DNA of 64,000 nucleotides from Seminavis robusta (taxonomy: Eukaryota > Bacillariophyta > Bacillariophyceae > Naviculales > Naviculaceae), in contig CAICTM010000266.1 of assembly GCA_903772945.1 (NCBI GenBank), forward strand, positions 1 through 64,000. The letters are read 5' to 3'. The number at the start of each line of letters is the position of its first letter. Position 1 is the stretch's first letter. Below, piece after piece: positions 29,750 to 39,969 of this stretch. A model generated the notes under the pieces. It worked only from the letters and a program-made list of their open reading frames with translations, had not been told where the DNA came from and did not search any database. The translations under genes and the position numbers were made by a program.

Positions 29750-31648
29750 GACAAAAGGTAAGTGGGGGCGGCGGCGACGACGGATTGTGGGGATTACTAA
29801 CACATAAATACAACACACAACGAGCAAGCATCTGGTGGGGTGCAGGGCTATACAACAATCAATTTTGCGGAGATGAATACAGTTGGTTCAATTGAAGGGT
29901 CACATCGAAGGTAGCCAGGTTTGTGGTTCCTGTGCTAGGCAGCCTCTATTGCAGAGTGCTTGTCCGAACGTCCTCCACGCGACGAAAGTCCAAAGTTAAT
30001 ACCTGTGACACCCGACAACCAACCTCTATCATTGTTGATGCTATTACAATCTTTTAAAAATACAACCAAACATAGACATAAAACAATAATACATAGTAGA
30101 CAATCTTCACAAACAAAAATCATGGCTTCATTCTTTTTGTAGTACTAGTAGTTGTAGTCGTACTAGCTGATGGTACTTTAGATTCATGGTAGCATCCATT
30201 GCAGGCCAAGCTCTGGTATGGAACCGGTCGTGGTGCACGAAGAGGTTACCGTGGGCCGCGGGAATTTGAGACCCCCACAACCGAACATGCAATCTTCCTG
30301 GGTTGCCGGTCCCATGGCAACCAAACGGGTATACAGCAGTGTGCAGGCCACGTCTCAAAGCGCAACACAGCTTGTAGCTATTGCGGCCAGCATCACCTCT
30401 CTGTTGGCCTGCAACCAGTGGTCCTGCCCATACTCAGCCAATGGTACGAGGATACGTTGACGCCAGGCCCAGGCAGCCTGGGTATTGTTCCGGCCCGCCC
30501 TCAACTTCTGGTTGTGAGGAGGCTCCCGTGTCGCTCCCTAGTAGTAGTGCAATAAGCTTCCACCGCTCCGTCTGGGATGGCGCACTTGTGCTCTTTCTGG
30601 CGCTGGTCACCTTTTGACATTGAGCTCTGCCTCGGGGATTGGATTCGTCAGTCAGTCGGTTGCTTCCGTACTAGCTATGATCCCACGAGGATGGGAACGA
30701 TTGCTGAACGAGCCAAGGCAAAAGATCCAGCAAGCAATGAGCCCATCCTCCTCCCGGTGCGAGCCTCAGTGCTTTGAGTAAATATTCAACTAACTGGAGC
30801 TCTGTCAAATATGTGGCACTGTCACTTTTTGCTGCATTTGATATAGGCTAGATAGTTCGCTCGAATTGAAGCAAGCAAGTCGGTTGGGCCTGGCCTCGGA
30901 AAGACCGATCCAACGAGCTACCTGACCTGTAGCGGTACCACTGAGTCTACTTTTTAGTTCGTCGCTTTTGTTCAGAGCTCCTCCGGTTCCCTACCACCGG
31001 CCGTTTGTTCAAGGGATTGATGCTAGCTAGCTACCATGGTATCCAATAGCTACTAAACCAAACGAGCTGCCTGACTCCTTCTGTAGCACTGTGCCAAAAT
31101 ATAGACCTGCTCGAGTTGTATTGATGCAAGCTCTAGCTAGCTAGCTAGCGAAAGGATCCGTGCTGATTCGATCCTCTTCCCCGTTCTCGGTTTTTGACCC
31201 GTTTGAACAACGCCACTACTAAAGCCCCTTCGTGTTTTGCCAAGACGACACTCGACTCGACTCCCCATTGTATGTAACCGGCACAGAAACCCGTATAGTT
31301 GTCGGCGGTACTGGTATCTTGTGTGCCGAACCATTCGTCGTCGAGCTTGTGTCGGTCTTCCACCTGCCGATGGTGTTTGTCGTGCGAGTACATGTAAGTA
31401 GGCCAAGAAGGCCCATCGAGAATAGGTGGTACAAAAGCTGGATAGCTAGCTAGTCTAGATGAAGATGTTTTTCTGAAGTAAATGATTTGTTTGTCTAATA
31501 TTTCTTGTATTTAGTAATTTCATGTGTGTGTGGAAGAAATGCAACAGTGTTGTTTTTTCGTTTTGCGCGTGCTCTATTGTGTTGTGTGTGTTGGCATTCA
31601 ATCCCATTTTGAATGACTCACTCACACCCCTCTTTGACAGCAAGTAGT
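29750..31648. other. Long intergenic region, no gene recognised
   Basis: Several open frames of 60-120 codons occur around 30,130-30,780 and 31,140-31,450, but they overlap on both strands and share no domain. A CTAGCTAGCTAGCTAGC run sits at about 31,133-31,149. An AT-rich stretch lies at 30,040-30,120. Confidence 0.45.
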
Positions 31649-32119
31649 TTACAATCGATCATCGGCAGAACCGCGTGGGATGCGTCGAAAGTTGACAAGG
31701 GGAGGAGGACCGCGGGTGGCCAACAAGGGGGCACTGTTGGTTGGGGCGGCTTCGTGAAGTGGCATTTGCAGACTGGACGAACTGAAATGGAGTCGAGAAT
31801 GACTGTGATTCATTCCCGTCACACCGCGTCGGGCAAAATTGCTGCTGCTAAAGTCCAGCATGCTCGAATCACTCAATCGCAAACTTTGATCCAAGCGTTG
31901 ATTGACTTCGCGAAGGGTATCGGCCAACTCATCCAAAGTAGCGGCCGAGTCATCGAGCATGTTTTGCATGGCGCCGTCAACGGGAGTCGGAGAAGGAGCT
32001 CGTCGGACGCGTTTGTTCGTGTCTTGGACCAAGCCCAGTTCGCAGCGACTGCGCTTGAAAAAGGTGCTCTCGTCGTTGGGGAGCGTGTTGCTGATGGTGC
32101 CGTCAAAAGAAATATTCAT
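31649..32119 (-). CDS. Hypothetical 156-aa protein with a helical segment
   Basis: ATG at 32,119 in a clean context. Residues about 50-85 (MQNMLDDSAATLDELADTL continuing into REVNQRLDQSLRL) form an amphipathic, coiled-coil-like helix. The start is polar with an FKRSR basic patch, and the end is Pro/Arg-rich and disordered. No family is recognised. Composition and the intact frame argue for a real gene, but nothing indicates function. Confidence 0.5.
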   Translation of the reverse strand: MNISFDGTISNTLPNDESTFFKRSRCELGLVQDTNKRVRRAPSPTPVDGAMQNMLDDSAATLDELADTLREVNQRLDQSLRLSDSSMLDFSSSNFARRGVTGMNHSHSRLHFSSSSLQMPLHEAAPTNSAPLLATRGPPPLVNFRRIPRGSADDRL

Positions 32120-33367
32120 GGTGAAAGTTAAGTAAGTAGTTTATGTTATGTGGTAGAACAAAAAGAGAAAATTGACTGTTGGTCGAGCTCAGGATGAATG
32201 GTTTGTTGGGTTGTTTGGGTTGTTTCGTATGCAGGCCCGGTTGAAGGAAAATTGATTTTATGAGATCTATGGGAGCTTTTTGGTTGTCCAAGAGCGACCG
32301 ACGGCTGGAAACCACAACTAACTATTGAAGGGTCTCTTAAAAAAGAAGGTCACCAACAGGGACATTTTACTAGTCAATCCAACTAACCCCATTTAGCCCC
32401 AACCATCCGTTCTTCCCTAGACTACTAAATCTCACAGTCATACCATTCCCATTTATCGCTTTCTTCAACCTTCCTCTTCATCAAGAATTCGGATGCCAAG
32501 AGCCATTTACTTAACTACTTCAATACTGTTTGGCTACACAAGAGCGCGCTTAATTAAATTTAGTTATGCGACAAGATTGACCATGGCATCACTTGCGTTC
32601 CTCTTGTTCCTACCAAAATCACTCCAATGACTCGCGGAGGGCGGCCCTTGTGGTACCACAATTGTTTTTGAATGAATGACTGAATGAATGAATGATGCGA
32701 GCCCAAGAGCTTCAATGGCCGAATCTTTTGTAGTGGTGCCGGTACCAGTGGCTCTTGTCTGTACCGGTTCCACACCGGTACAGTACCCTTGGATCTGCTC
32801 TGGTACGGGACCAGCTAGCTACCGGTACGTACCAGCTCTCATGGTACTGGTACTGCCGGTATCTTCGTCATCAAGAGAGTTTTGGCATGGCTCGCATACA
32901 TCAGGAAAACCTGGGCACAGGTCCTAGCAGCAGCCAGGAAAGGATTGATTCATGCCAATAAAGGTGCTGCAGTATTGGACTCTCCGCACGTAACCTAGCT
33001 AGACTAGACTACTAGCTAGAGCAACTAAAACCACGGTCTTCTACAATGCTTAGAGGAAGTGCTCGGCTCGCCGTGGCGCCCACCTAAAGCAGCCAAAGAG
33101 ACACAAGCTGCAAGACAAATTTTCCGATAATAGCTACTATGGCTAAGTGTTGGTCAATGACATTGTTGTGGACGGGGTAGCGATGGCAAGGTTGAAATTG
33201 CCAAGAATTGGGATTCGCTGTGAGTTGGCTGGATAGCTAGCTAATGAACCACATTGGCACACCAAAGATAACAGTAGTCATGGAAGCCATCAAAGAGATT
33301 GCAATGGCTGCATGTAGCTACCAGGTATAGCCCAGTTGTCTGCAAACAGAATCCTACTGCCGCCTTT
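32120..33367. other. Intergenic region, no gene recognised
   Basis: ACCGGTAC palindromes cluster at 32,739-32,870 (GTGCCGGTACCAGTGG, CACACCGGTACAG, CTACCGGTACGTACC). AATG repeats occur at about 32,670-32,697. Confidence 0.45.
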
Positions 33368-34294
33368 TCAAAAAGGTAGCAGCCTTTTTTTCTTACCGCG
33401 CTTCTCAGAAAGCGTTAAATGGATTCTGCAGTTGTCGCATTTCCGCATCACTTCTATTTTGTTTTGAAGATTGTCCCGTCTGCTCTTGGAGCCCGCTTTC
33501 AAGATACGAATGTCGTCGTCTTTCTTCGTAGCAGCCGCTTTCAAGATTCCAATGGCATCATTGCTTTGCTTGATCTTCACTTCGGCCAAAATGCACTTTT
33601 GGAGAATTCCTGAACGAATCAGCATGTCTTGCTCCTTGGGGTCAGTAATGGTCGAAGGAAGGAAGATCTGAAGGGTACCCCAAAGCACTTCACGACAATC
33701 AATGTATTCAATAACGAGGTTGAGAGCAGGTTCCAGTTGTCCCTTTTTGAGCCACAATGGTTTGGCCTTGACGACTCCGCAGACAAGCTTCAGGCACTTG
33801 GCTTTGGTCTTGCGAAGGTCAAATTGAAGGCTCTTGGATAATTGCTTGACAATGGTTGCAAGCTCCGTCGCTGAATTGATGCTAGAGGTTGGCTTGACCA
33901 TCTCGTAAAGGGCATTGTCGCAGCCTTTCAATCCTCGAGTAACACAAAGTTCATCAAACCAAGAGAGAACTACATCCACATTCTGCTTGGTGATCTCTGC
34001 ATCAGAGAATGGATCCAACAGAGACATGATGAACTTCCAGTCTTCTGGATTCTTGTCGGGGAATTCAAACCTCTTGGTGGTGGATTCTTGCATCCCACTT
34101 CGAAAAGCTGCATCAAAATACTCACTCCATACACGAAGGGCGTAGCTTGACTCTTGAAACTCTATACCTCCAACAACCACAACCACATCAGGCTTGATTG
34201 CAAAGCCTGGACGCTCCGGGACGGCCGCCTGGTTGTCCTCCTTGGGATCAGCACTCTTGTTGTTTCCTTCGTTGGAATCTTCTTCTTCGCTCAT
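33368..34294 (-). CDS. BTB/POZ domain protein (first of tandem pair)
   Basis: 308 aa, ATG at 34,294. After an acidic start, residues about 35-130 form a BTB domain. DVVVVVGGIEFQESSYALR is the first strand pair, WSEYFDAAFRSGMQES the interface helix and FEFPDKNPEDWKFIMSLLDP the strand-helix that follows. The remainder is helical and BACK-like up to about 240. A Lys/Arg-rich, probably coiled C-terminus follows (AATKKDDDIRILKAGSKSRR). BTB proteins often dimerise and act as cullin-3 substrate adaptors; no substrate-binding domain such as Kelch is visible. The neighbour at 35,029-35,724 is a paralogue in the same orientation, about 45% alike by eye in the BTB region. Confidence 0.8.
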   Translation of the reverse strand: MSEEEDSNEGNNKSADPKEDNQAAVPERPGFAIKPDVVVVVGGIEFQESSYALRVWSEYFDAAFRSGMQESTTKRFEFPDKNPEDWKFIMSLLDPFSDAEITKQNVDVVLSWFDELCVTRGLKGCDNALYEMVKPTSSINSATELATIVKQLSKSLQFDLRKTKAKCLKLVCGVVKAKPLWLKKGQLEPALNLVIEYIDCREVLWGTLQIFLPSTITDPKEQDMLIRSGILQKCILAEVKIKQSNDAIGILKAAATKKDDDIRILKAGSKSRRDNLQNKIEVMRKCDNCRIHLTLSEKRGKKKRLLPF

Positions 34295-35028
34295 GGTGCA
34301 GTCGGAGGGCGGAACGCTTCAAATGGTTGTGCTAAGTCACAGTTTTGCTAAAGTTGTCGTCCTTCGAATTGTGAACCAGCCACTCTTGTGTTGGCAGTGG
34401 GGTTGATGAGACTGGCACTGTATCGTGAGAGTTTCGTTCTAGCTAGGCGGAGAATCTTCGTTGTCGTACACACGGGATAGCAGCCGTGATAGAATCGAAT
34501 CATGCGGGTCTCTCTATTGTTTGTTTGGACTCGTCTCCGATTTGAGTAAGGTCTACCAGTACGGTACTCAGCTAGCTCGTCGGTGATCTTGGCGTTGACG
34601 GGTGGAGGTACGCTGTACATCGAACTCTAATCTGGTTTGTCGCTCACAGATGGGGTGCGTACCGGTACCAGTACCCACGGTTTTCTCGGTGCTACATCTA
34701 CAGCTATACGTACGTCCTGTACGGGATGGCATCGCCATGATAGAATCGAATCACGTCACGGTGGGTCTCTTGAGTTGTAAGCCTCGTCTCAGATTGGAAT
34801 GAAAACTCGATATCGGCAGCATATCAGAGAAGCATCAGTGCTCTAGCTAGGCCTTGGCAGCGGGTGGGGTACGGTACGTGGAACCTGGGCTGTGGTTTCA
34901 CCCGTCAAGGTGGCATTGAAAGCTGAGGATTTTGATATAAGTAGTTACGAATGCTGTAGAATTCATTTTAATCACTCGAGCCATTGTTTGCACTTTCTGC
35001 AGTCCATCATCTTGCTTTTGAGAACTAG
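34295..35028. other. Spacer between the two BTB genes
   Basis: Contains the promoter of the downstream BTB gene. ACCGGTACCAGTACC occurs near 34,660, and GATAGAATCGAATCA(T/C)G is repeated at about 34,487-34,503 and 34,739-34,755. No gene. Confidence 0.45.
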
Positions 35029-35724
35029 CTACCTTTCGTTTTTCCACTTTGACAACAACAAGTGCTTTAAAAGCACTCCGGTGCGGATCAAGACATCCTG
35101 GTCTGCTGGGTCCGTGACCTTTGAGGGGACGTAGTCTTCACATATATCCCACGGTAACTCCTGTGTCTTGTTGGCCTTCAAGGCGTCAAATAGGATTCCA
35201 ACCATATCCGCACATAAGAATCCCTTGGGGCTTTCAAACTCCGCTTTGATTTGTTTTAGGCATACTGGAGTTGTGTTGTCTAGATTGTACTGGATGCTAT
35301 TCAGCAGAGTAGCCAACAACAAGTCGAAGTCTTTGCCGTTTCTGCATCTGTATCTACGAGTCGAGAGAACCGGATCGCAGCGCTCAATACCCTTGTGGAT
35401 ACCGAGTTTATCGAACCATGGAAGGATTTTGTGAGCATTTGTCGCGGTGATCTCTGCATTCGAAAAAGGCTCGAAGAAGGATCTGACCAATTCCCATTCC
35501 TTTGGATCCTTGTCCGGGAATTCAAATCTCTTGGATATAGATTCTTTCATTCCACTGCGAAGAGCAGCATCAAAATACTCACTGCAGATACGAAGGGCAT
35601 GGCTGGATTCTTGAAACTCTGTACCTCCAACAACCACAGTGACGTCAGGTTGAATGGAGAATCGTCCTCTCTTCAGAACGGGGCCATCGTCATTGTCAGT
35701 CTTCTGTTTGGCTTTTTTACTCAT
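35029..35724 (-). CDS. BTB/POZ domain protein (second of tandem pair)
   Basis: 231 aa from ATG 35,724 (MSKKAKQKTDNDDG); an ATG 15 codons upstream is in frame but less likely. The BTB domain spans about 25-115: DVTVVVGGTEFQESSHALR, YFDAALRSGMKESISKRFEF and FPDKDPKEWELVRSFFEPF. The part after the domain is shorter than in the paralogue, and the Lys-rich coiled end is absent; it stops at LLLSKWKNER. The shared blocks, including DPxxQDxLIR[ST]G[IV]L near the end, show that both came from one ancestor by local duplication. Confidence 0.8.
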   Translation of the reverse strand: MSKKAKQKTDNDDGPVLKRGRFSIQPDVTVVVGGTEFQESSHALRICSEYFDAALRSGMKESISKRFEFPDKDPKEWELVRSFFEPFSNAEITATNAHKILPWFDKLGIHKGIERCDPVLSTRRYRCRNGKDFDLLLATLLNSIQYNLDNTTPVCLKQIKAEFESPKGFLCADMVGILFDALKANKTQELPWDICEDYVPSKVTDPADQDVLIRTGVLLKHLLLSKWKNER

Positions 35725-36704
35725 GATGAAAAGGGGCGAGGGCGACAAGACGACAGGTAGATCTCTCAAACTCTCTCGTCAGATTGTAAGATCCTTTCCT
35801 TATGATCTGATGTGGTTCACACCGCAGGTACCAGGAGAGCTTCTCAAACTACGGGTTGACAGGTTTTAAGGCAGGAGATGATCTCAGTCTGGTACTATGA
35901 AGGACCATGTTGATGATTCGCATGAGGGTTTCCTCGTCGCTCGTCGCAAGAGCGCGACAGTCACGAGCACACACGACTGCGGTATGAAGAATGCGCAGGC
36001 CGATTGGGAAGTCTTTCGATCTTTCGTCCCGTTCGAGACGGAAGCGATGCTCCCATGCAACCAGGCGACAGCCTTCAAGTGGCAAGGATTGATGTCTTGC
36101 TCTTGTTGGTTCTTCTGCTGCTCCTCGGATTTTCCTCGGTCGTCAGCTTTCGAGAATTCCCATTGCGACTCCCTTTCTCCAAGCATGACGAAACAGCAAT
36201 GACAGGAAAAATCTCCCCAAACGGCGTGGCTACGGCACATCACCGGAGACAGAATCACCCCGTGAGACTCGAAAAGACATGGCCCAAGGAGTATCCCTTT
36301 GAAAAGTACGACTTTGCCCGCTGCGACGACTACCAGTACAAGCAATGCTGCTGGAACTCGATCGAGCGATGCTGTTTTCTGCTGGCGGGTTCTCCTGTTC
36401 GATTCTTCGCTAACCTATGGCATTCGCAGCTTCTCTGACAAGGAGTCATAGAAAAAGTCGCTAGCTAGAAGAGACATACCAGCAGGAGACAAGGGAATCC
36501 ACCGATAAAAGGACGTTTATCGCTGTCTATCGATTTATGCAATTACAGTTACAAGACTGTAGTAGTAGCGAGATTCGAGCCAACGTTGTGGAGGAGAAAA
36601 CGGAGGTTGAATTTTCAGCCCCAAGGACTTCATATCGGAAGCCATATGTGATATTGGGAGGATTGGATCGAGTCCCTGTCGGGAAGGAGGGATGATGCGA
36701 GTAG
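35725..36704. other. Intergenic region holding one weak small-protein candidate
   Basis: Between the BTB pair and the first RND gene. The candidate at 36,055-36,438 is described separately. Confidence 0.4.
36055..36438 (+). CDS. Possible small secreted protein
   Basis: 127 codons from ATG 36,055. MQPGDSLQVARIDVLLLLVL continues into LLLLGFSSVVS, which looks like a signal peptide. It is followed by a polar stretch and a Cys-containing end with paired cysteines (KQCCWNSIERCC). There is no family match, and overlapping frames exist on both strands, so it may be chance. Confidence 0.3.
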   Translation: MQPGDSLQVARIDVLLLLVLLLLLGFSSVVSFREFPLRLPFSKHDETAMTGKISPNGVATAHHRRQNHPVRLEKTWPKEYPFEKYDFARCDDYQYKQCCWNSIERCCFLLAGSPVRFFANLWHSQLL

Positions 36705-39700
36705 CTACAGACTGTATTCTGTTCCAAAGGAAGTGTTCCTCTCCAGGCAAACCCTTGGAGGGATGTAGCCTGGCGGTAAATCTTCTTGGCTGTCAAATGA
36801 CAATGTCATGAGTCCATCTTCTGAGTCCGTGTGATCGTCATCGTCGTCAGAAGTGAAGACCACAGACCGAGTCTCACCATCTTCACTTCCACGGAAGTTG
36901 CGGGTCTCGCTGCATTCTGCTTCATCCTCTGGGACCCCCGGAAGCACGGCCAATTTGGACCTTGACAGTGATGTTTCTGCCATACGGGAACTTGCCTTGG
37001 TAATCACTGGTGTCTTCTTCAGGTTGTCATGATCATTGTGTCCTGGTTTGATGCAGACAGTGGGTCCCACATAGGAAAGGAGAACTGGCAACAGTATCAA
37101 ACCATGGGCAAGACCCAGTGAGACCATGGCAATGAACATGATGAAGACAGTCTGGATGATACCATTGGTGCTAAATGCCAATGGAACGACACCCAGACAG
37201 GTAGAAAGGCCACCCACTAGGATGGAAGCACCCATGGTTCTTAGAGTATCCTTGACCTTTTCCTCGCGTGTGGGCTTTGTTGACTCATAATAACGGAGTA
37301 TGATGTGCTGAAGAAGAAGAAGCAGGTGAGAATCGTGATGTCGAGCATGCAATGATCAAAGCAATGCTGTGCGTACCATGATAAAATCTACCAAAAGCCC
37401 CACTGAGATTACCAGGCAGATGTAGGTCAGGGGGTTGATGCTGAGTCCAGCAAATTGGAGCATCCCCAACAAGTCTATGTTGAGGATGCACATTAGCGGA
37501 AGTATAAAGAATGCTGCTGACCAGTGTGGGATGAGGATGAAGGCCAGGGCGGTAACTGCCACAACACCTGATGCACCAGGGAGAAGTTGTACGTTAGTCA
37601 TGCTGTCAAGGAAATGAAGAAGCACAGGCAAACCGAGCTCACTTACCGGAAACTGTGGTGAAGGCAAGCTCAGATGGTACAATGGTGTAGAATTCCCAGA
37701 TGAAATATATAAGATCAAATGCGAAAAACTTGAATCCCTCTCCATCTTGATTGATAGGTTGTGCCTCGGCAACTTTGCGTTGGTCGGCAAGAAAGATACT
37801 CTGCTCCTTGACTACATCAAGGTCGACATGGTTGACAGCGATAAAGCATGAGGAGGCCACAATTTCTCCATCTTCATTGCGCAAAATACTACTCCCATAT
37901 GCTTCATTGATTTCTGGCACACTCAGCATGAGGTCTAATTTTTCAGTGAACGTCAGAGTGCTGTTCTCGCCAAGTAGCGATGAGTACTCTTCAAAGGCCG
38001 GGTTGTCTCCATTCATCAGCTTTTGGAAGTCTGTGACCCAGCAGAGTTCTGGCATAGCTTGAATTTGAGGAAGAGCAGCTAAATCGTTGATGTAGTCAAT
38101 CATCTGCTGTTGAACCTGGGGATCGGACTGGTCAACATCCCTGAAGTAGGCAGCCACTCCCAACTTGCGGTTAGTGTACAAGTCCATTGCATCCAAGAAG
38201 TCCATTGCATAAGAAACTTGAGGCAAAAAGTCAGCTGGTTTGAACTCTTGTTTCAAGAGAGTAGTGCTGTAGATGCAGACACCAACCAATGCAGTAAACA
38301 CAATCATGACAACCACTTTCACAACAGGATGCAGCAGATGGTCACAATACCAATCCATGAACCGGTCAACAACTGGTGCTTTGATGGGGACGGCTACCTG
38401 CGAGACATCATCCTCCAATCCATCAGTGTCTTCTTCAGTGCCACGGTCTTTGGCACTGAAGCAAATGCAACAGTCTCTTCTGTTGGCTGCAATTCTCCGT
38501 TCATCCAACACGATAATGGCGACAAAGAAGGATATTTGATAGAGGAAATCAATGCAGATGGTTGGGAATGCTAGGCAAAGGCAAGATGGAAAAGGAATTG
38601 TGAGTTTCCGTTTATCAGGCACAAAAAGCCGCACTCTTCAGAGTCCAGTGAACCAAGCCTTACCATAGAGGCATAGGTATTGAATAATGGGGATGCTGGT
38701 TGTCACAGTCCCCAGTACAAAAGCAACTGTTGTTGTGATAGTTGTAATGGACACGCTCATTCCAACTTCTTCCATGGTTTCTCGGATTCGTTCAACCGGA
38801 TCTTTTGTAGGATCCGTTCTCAGGTATGCTCCCACAATAATGAAAGTATCATCGAGTCCAATGCCAAAAATAACAAAGGGGAGAACAGAAGTCATGCTGG
38901 TAAAGGGCAACCCAATACAGAAGGCAAGCCCAAAGCCACTCATGATGGACAGCATGATTGTCACAACAGATCCGATACCAAGAAGTGCCCGTGACTGGAT
39001 GATGTCTCTTCGGCAAAACACCATGCATGTGAATGCTGCCATGATTGCAAAGACACAAGGGATCAGTGGCAAATCCTCTGAAATGGCCCGGGTTAGTTCA
39101 TCTGGGAGAGACCGCATAGTGTAGATTTCGAGACGGTAAGGCTGGTCCACTTGAGCTTCCAATGCTGCCTTGATGGGCTTGAGCAGATTGAGCATTTCCA
39201 GCTCAAACTCCTCACTTTCTCCATTGGGCCAGCTCGGCAAGTCAATGAGATTGACCAATGACTGGGCAGAGGTGATCAGGGTGCCATTGTTTCCGTCTTC
39301 GCCTGTGATTGCTTCACGATGTAGGTTTCCGATGAACAGGCTGTGTGGAAAGGGAGTTCCGCCCGCAGAATCTTGGGACAGGGCGTGCATCACCAGCTCA
39401 TCAGACCCTTGAGATTGTTCTTCAAACAATGTGGCATTGTGTTCCCAGAACCTGGTGGGACCAGCGATGCTGCAGCCACCGTGCTCGCCGTTGCTACCTG
39501 CACAGATGGCTTCATAACCATCCATGGCTCGGACACTGTCGGTGGCATTGAAAAGTCGTCTTGTAGCTTCATATGTCACTACATTGTCCCCATTGGCATG
39601 CAAGATCAAGATGAGTGGACGGGCAAAAGACGGGAAGGTTTCCTGGACCCATTGAAAATGCTCTCTGGGTAGGCAGTCCACGGGGGCAAAGATTTGCTCA

Positions 39701-39969
39701 TTATCGGCACTCAGTTCAAAGTTGGTAAATAGACCTGCGGTGATGAGTGTGATGGAGACCAGACAGATTGCGCCTATGCATCTTTTTGGGTTGCGGGCAG
39801 CCAATAGACTAACAGCAATTACAAATTTGGTAATGGCCAAGTGAAGGAGTTGTGTTGCTCTTCTCCAGACATAGACAAAGTCGCTGACACAACCGTTGGA
39901 TTCATATTTGTTGGTAGGCGCAGTTTGAGGCTTTCGTGGCCCCTTTTCGGGAATATCTTCTTGCATCAT
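36705..39969 (-). CDS. Patched/NPC1-type RND membrane protein with sterol-sensing domain (paralogue 1)
   Basis: Four exons: 38,664-39,969; 37,647-38,570; 37,377-37,567; 36,705-37,307. They give 1,007 aa, with introns of 93, 79 and 69 bp in phases 1, 1 and 0. Helix 1 is at about 62-83 (RCIGAICLVSITLITAGLF). A large extracellular loop (about 85-295) carries the family's Cys and NxT sites. Helices 2-6, the sterol-sensing block, start at LPLIPCVFAIMAAFTCMVF (300-318). The proton-relay motif GIGLDDTFIIVGA is at 369-381. The second half repeats the plan and ends with five helices (LVISVGLLVDFIM, then TCLGVVPLAF). The acidic tail closes with IPPRVCLERNTSFGTEYSL. Relatives move sterols or lipids, driven by ion gradients. 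The substrate here is unknown. Sits head-to-head with paralogue 2. Confidence 0.9.

Noticed and set aside
30128-30777. Overlapping frames of 60-118 codons on both strands
   Set aside because: They contradict each other and none has recognisable sequence.
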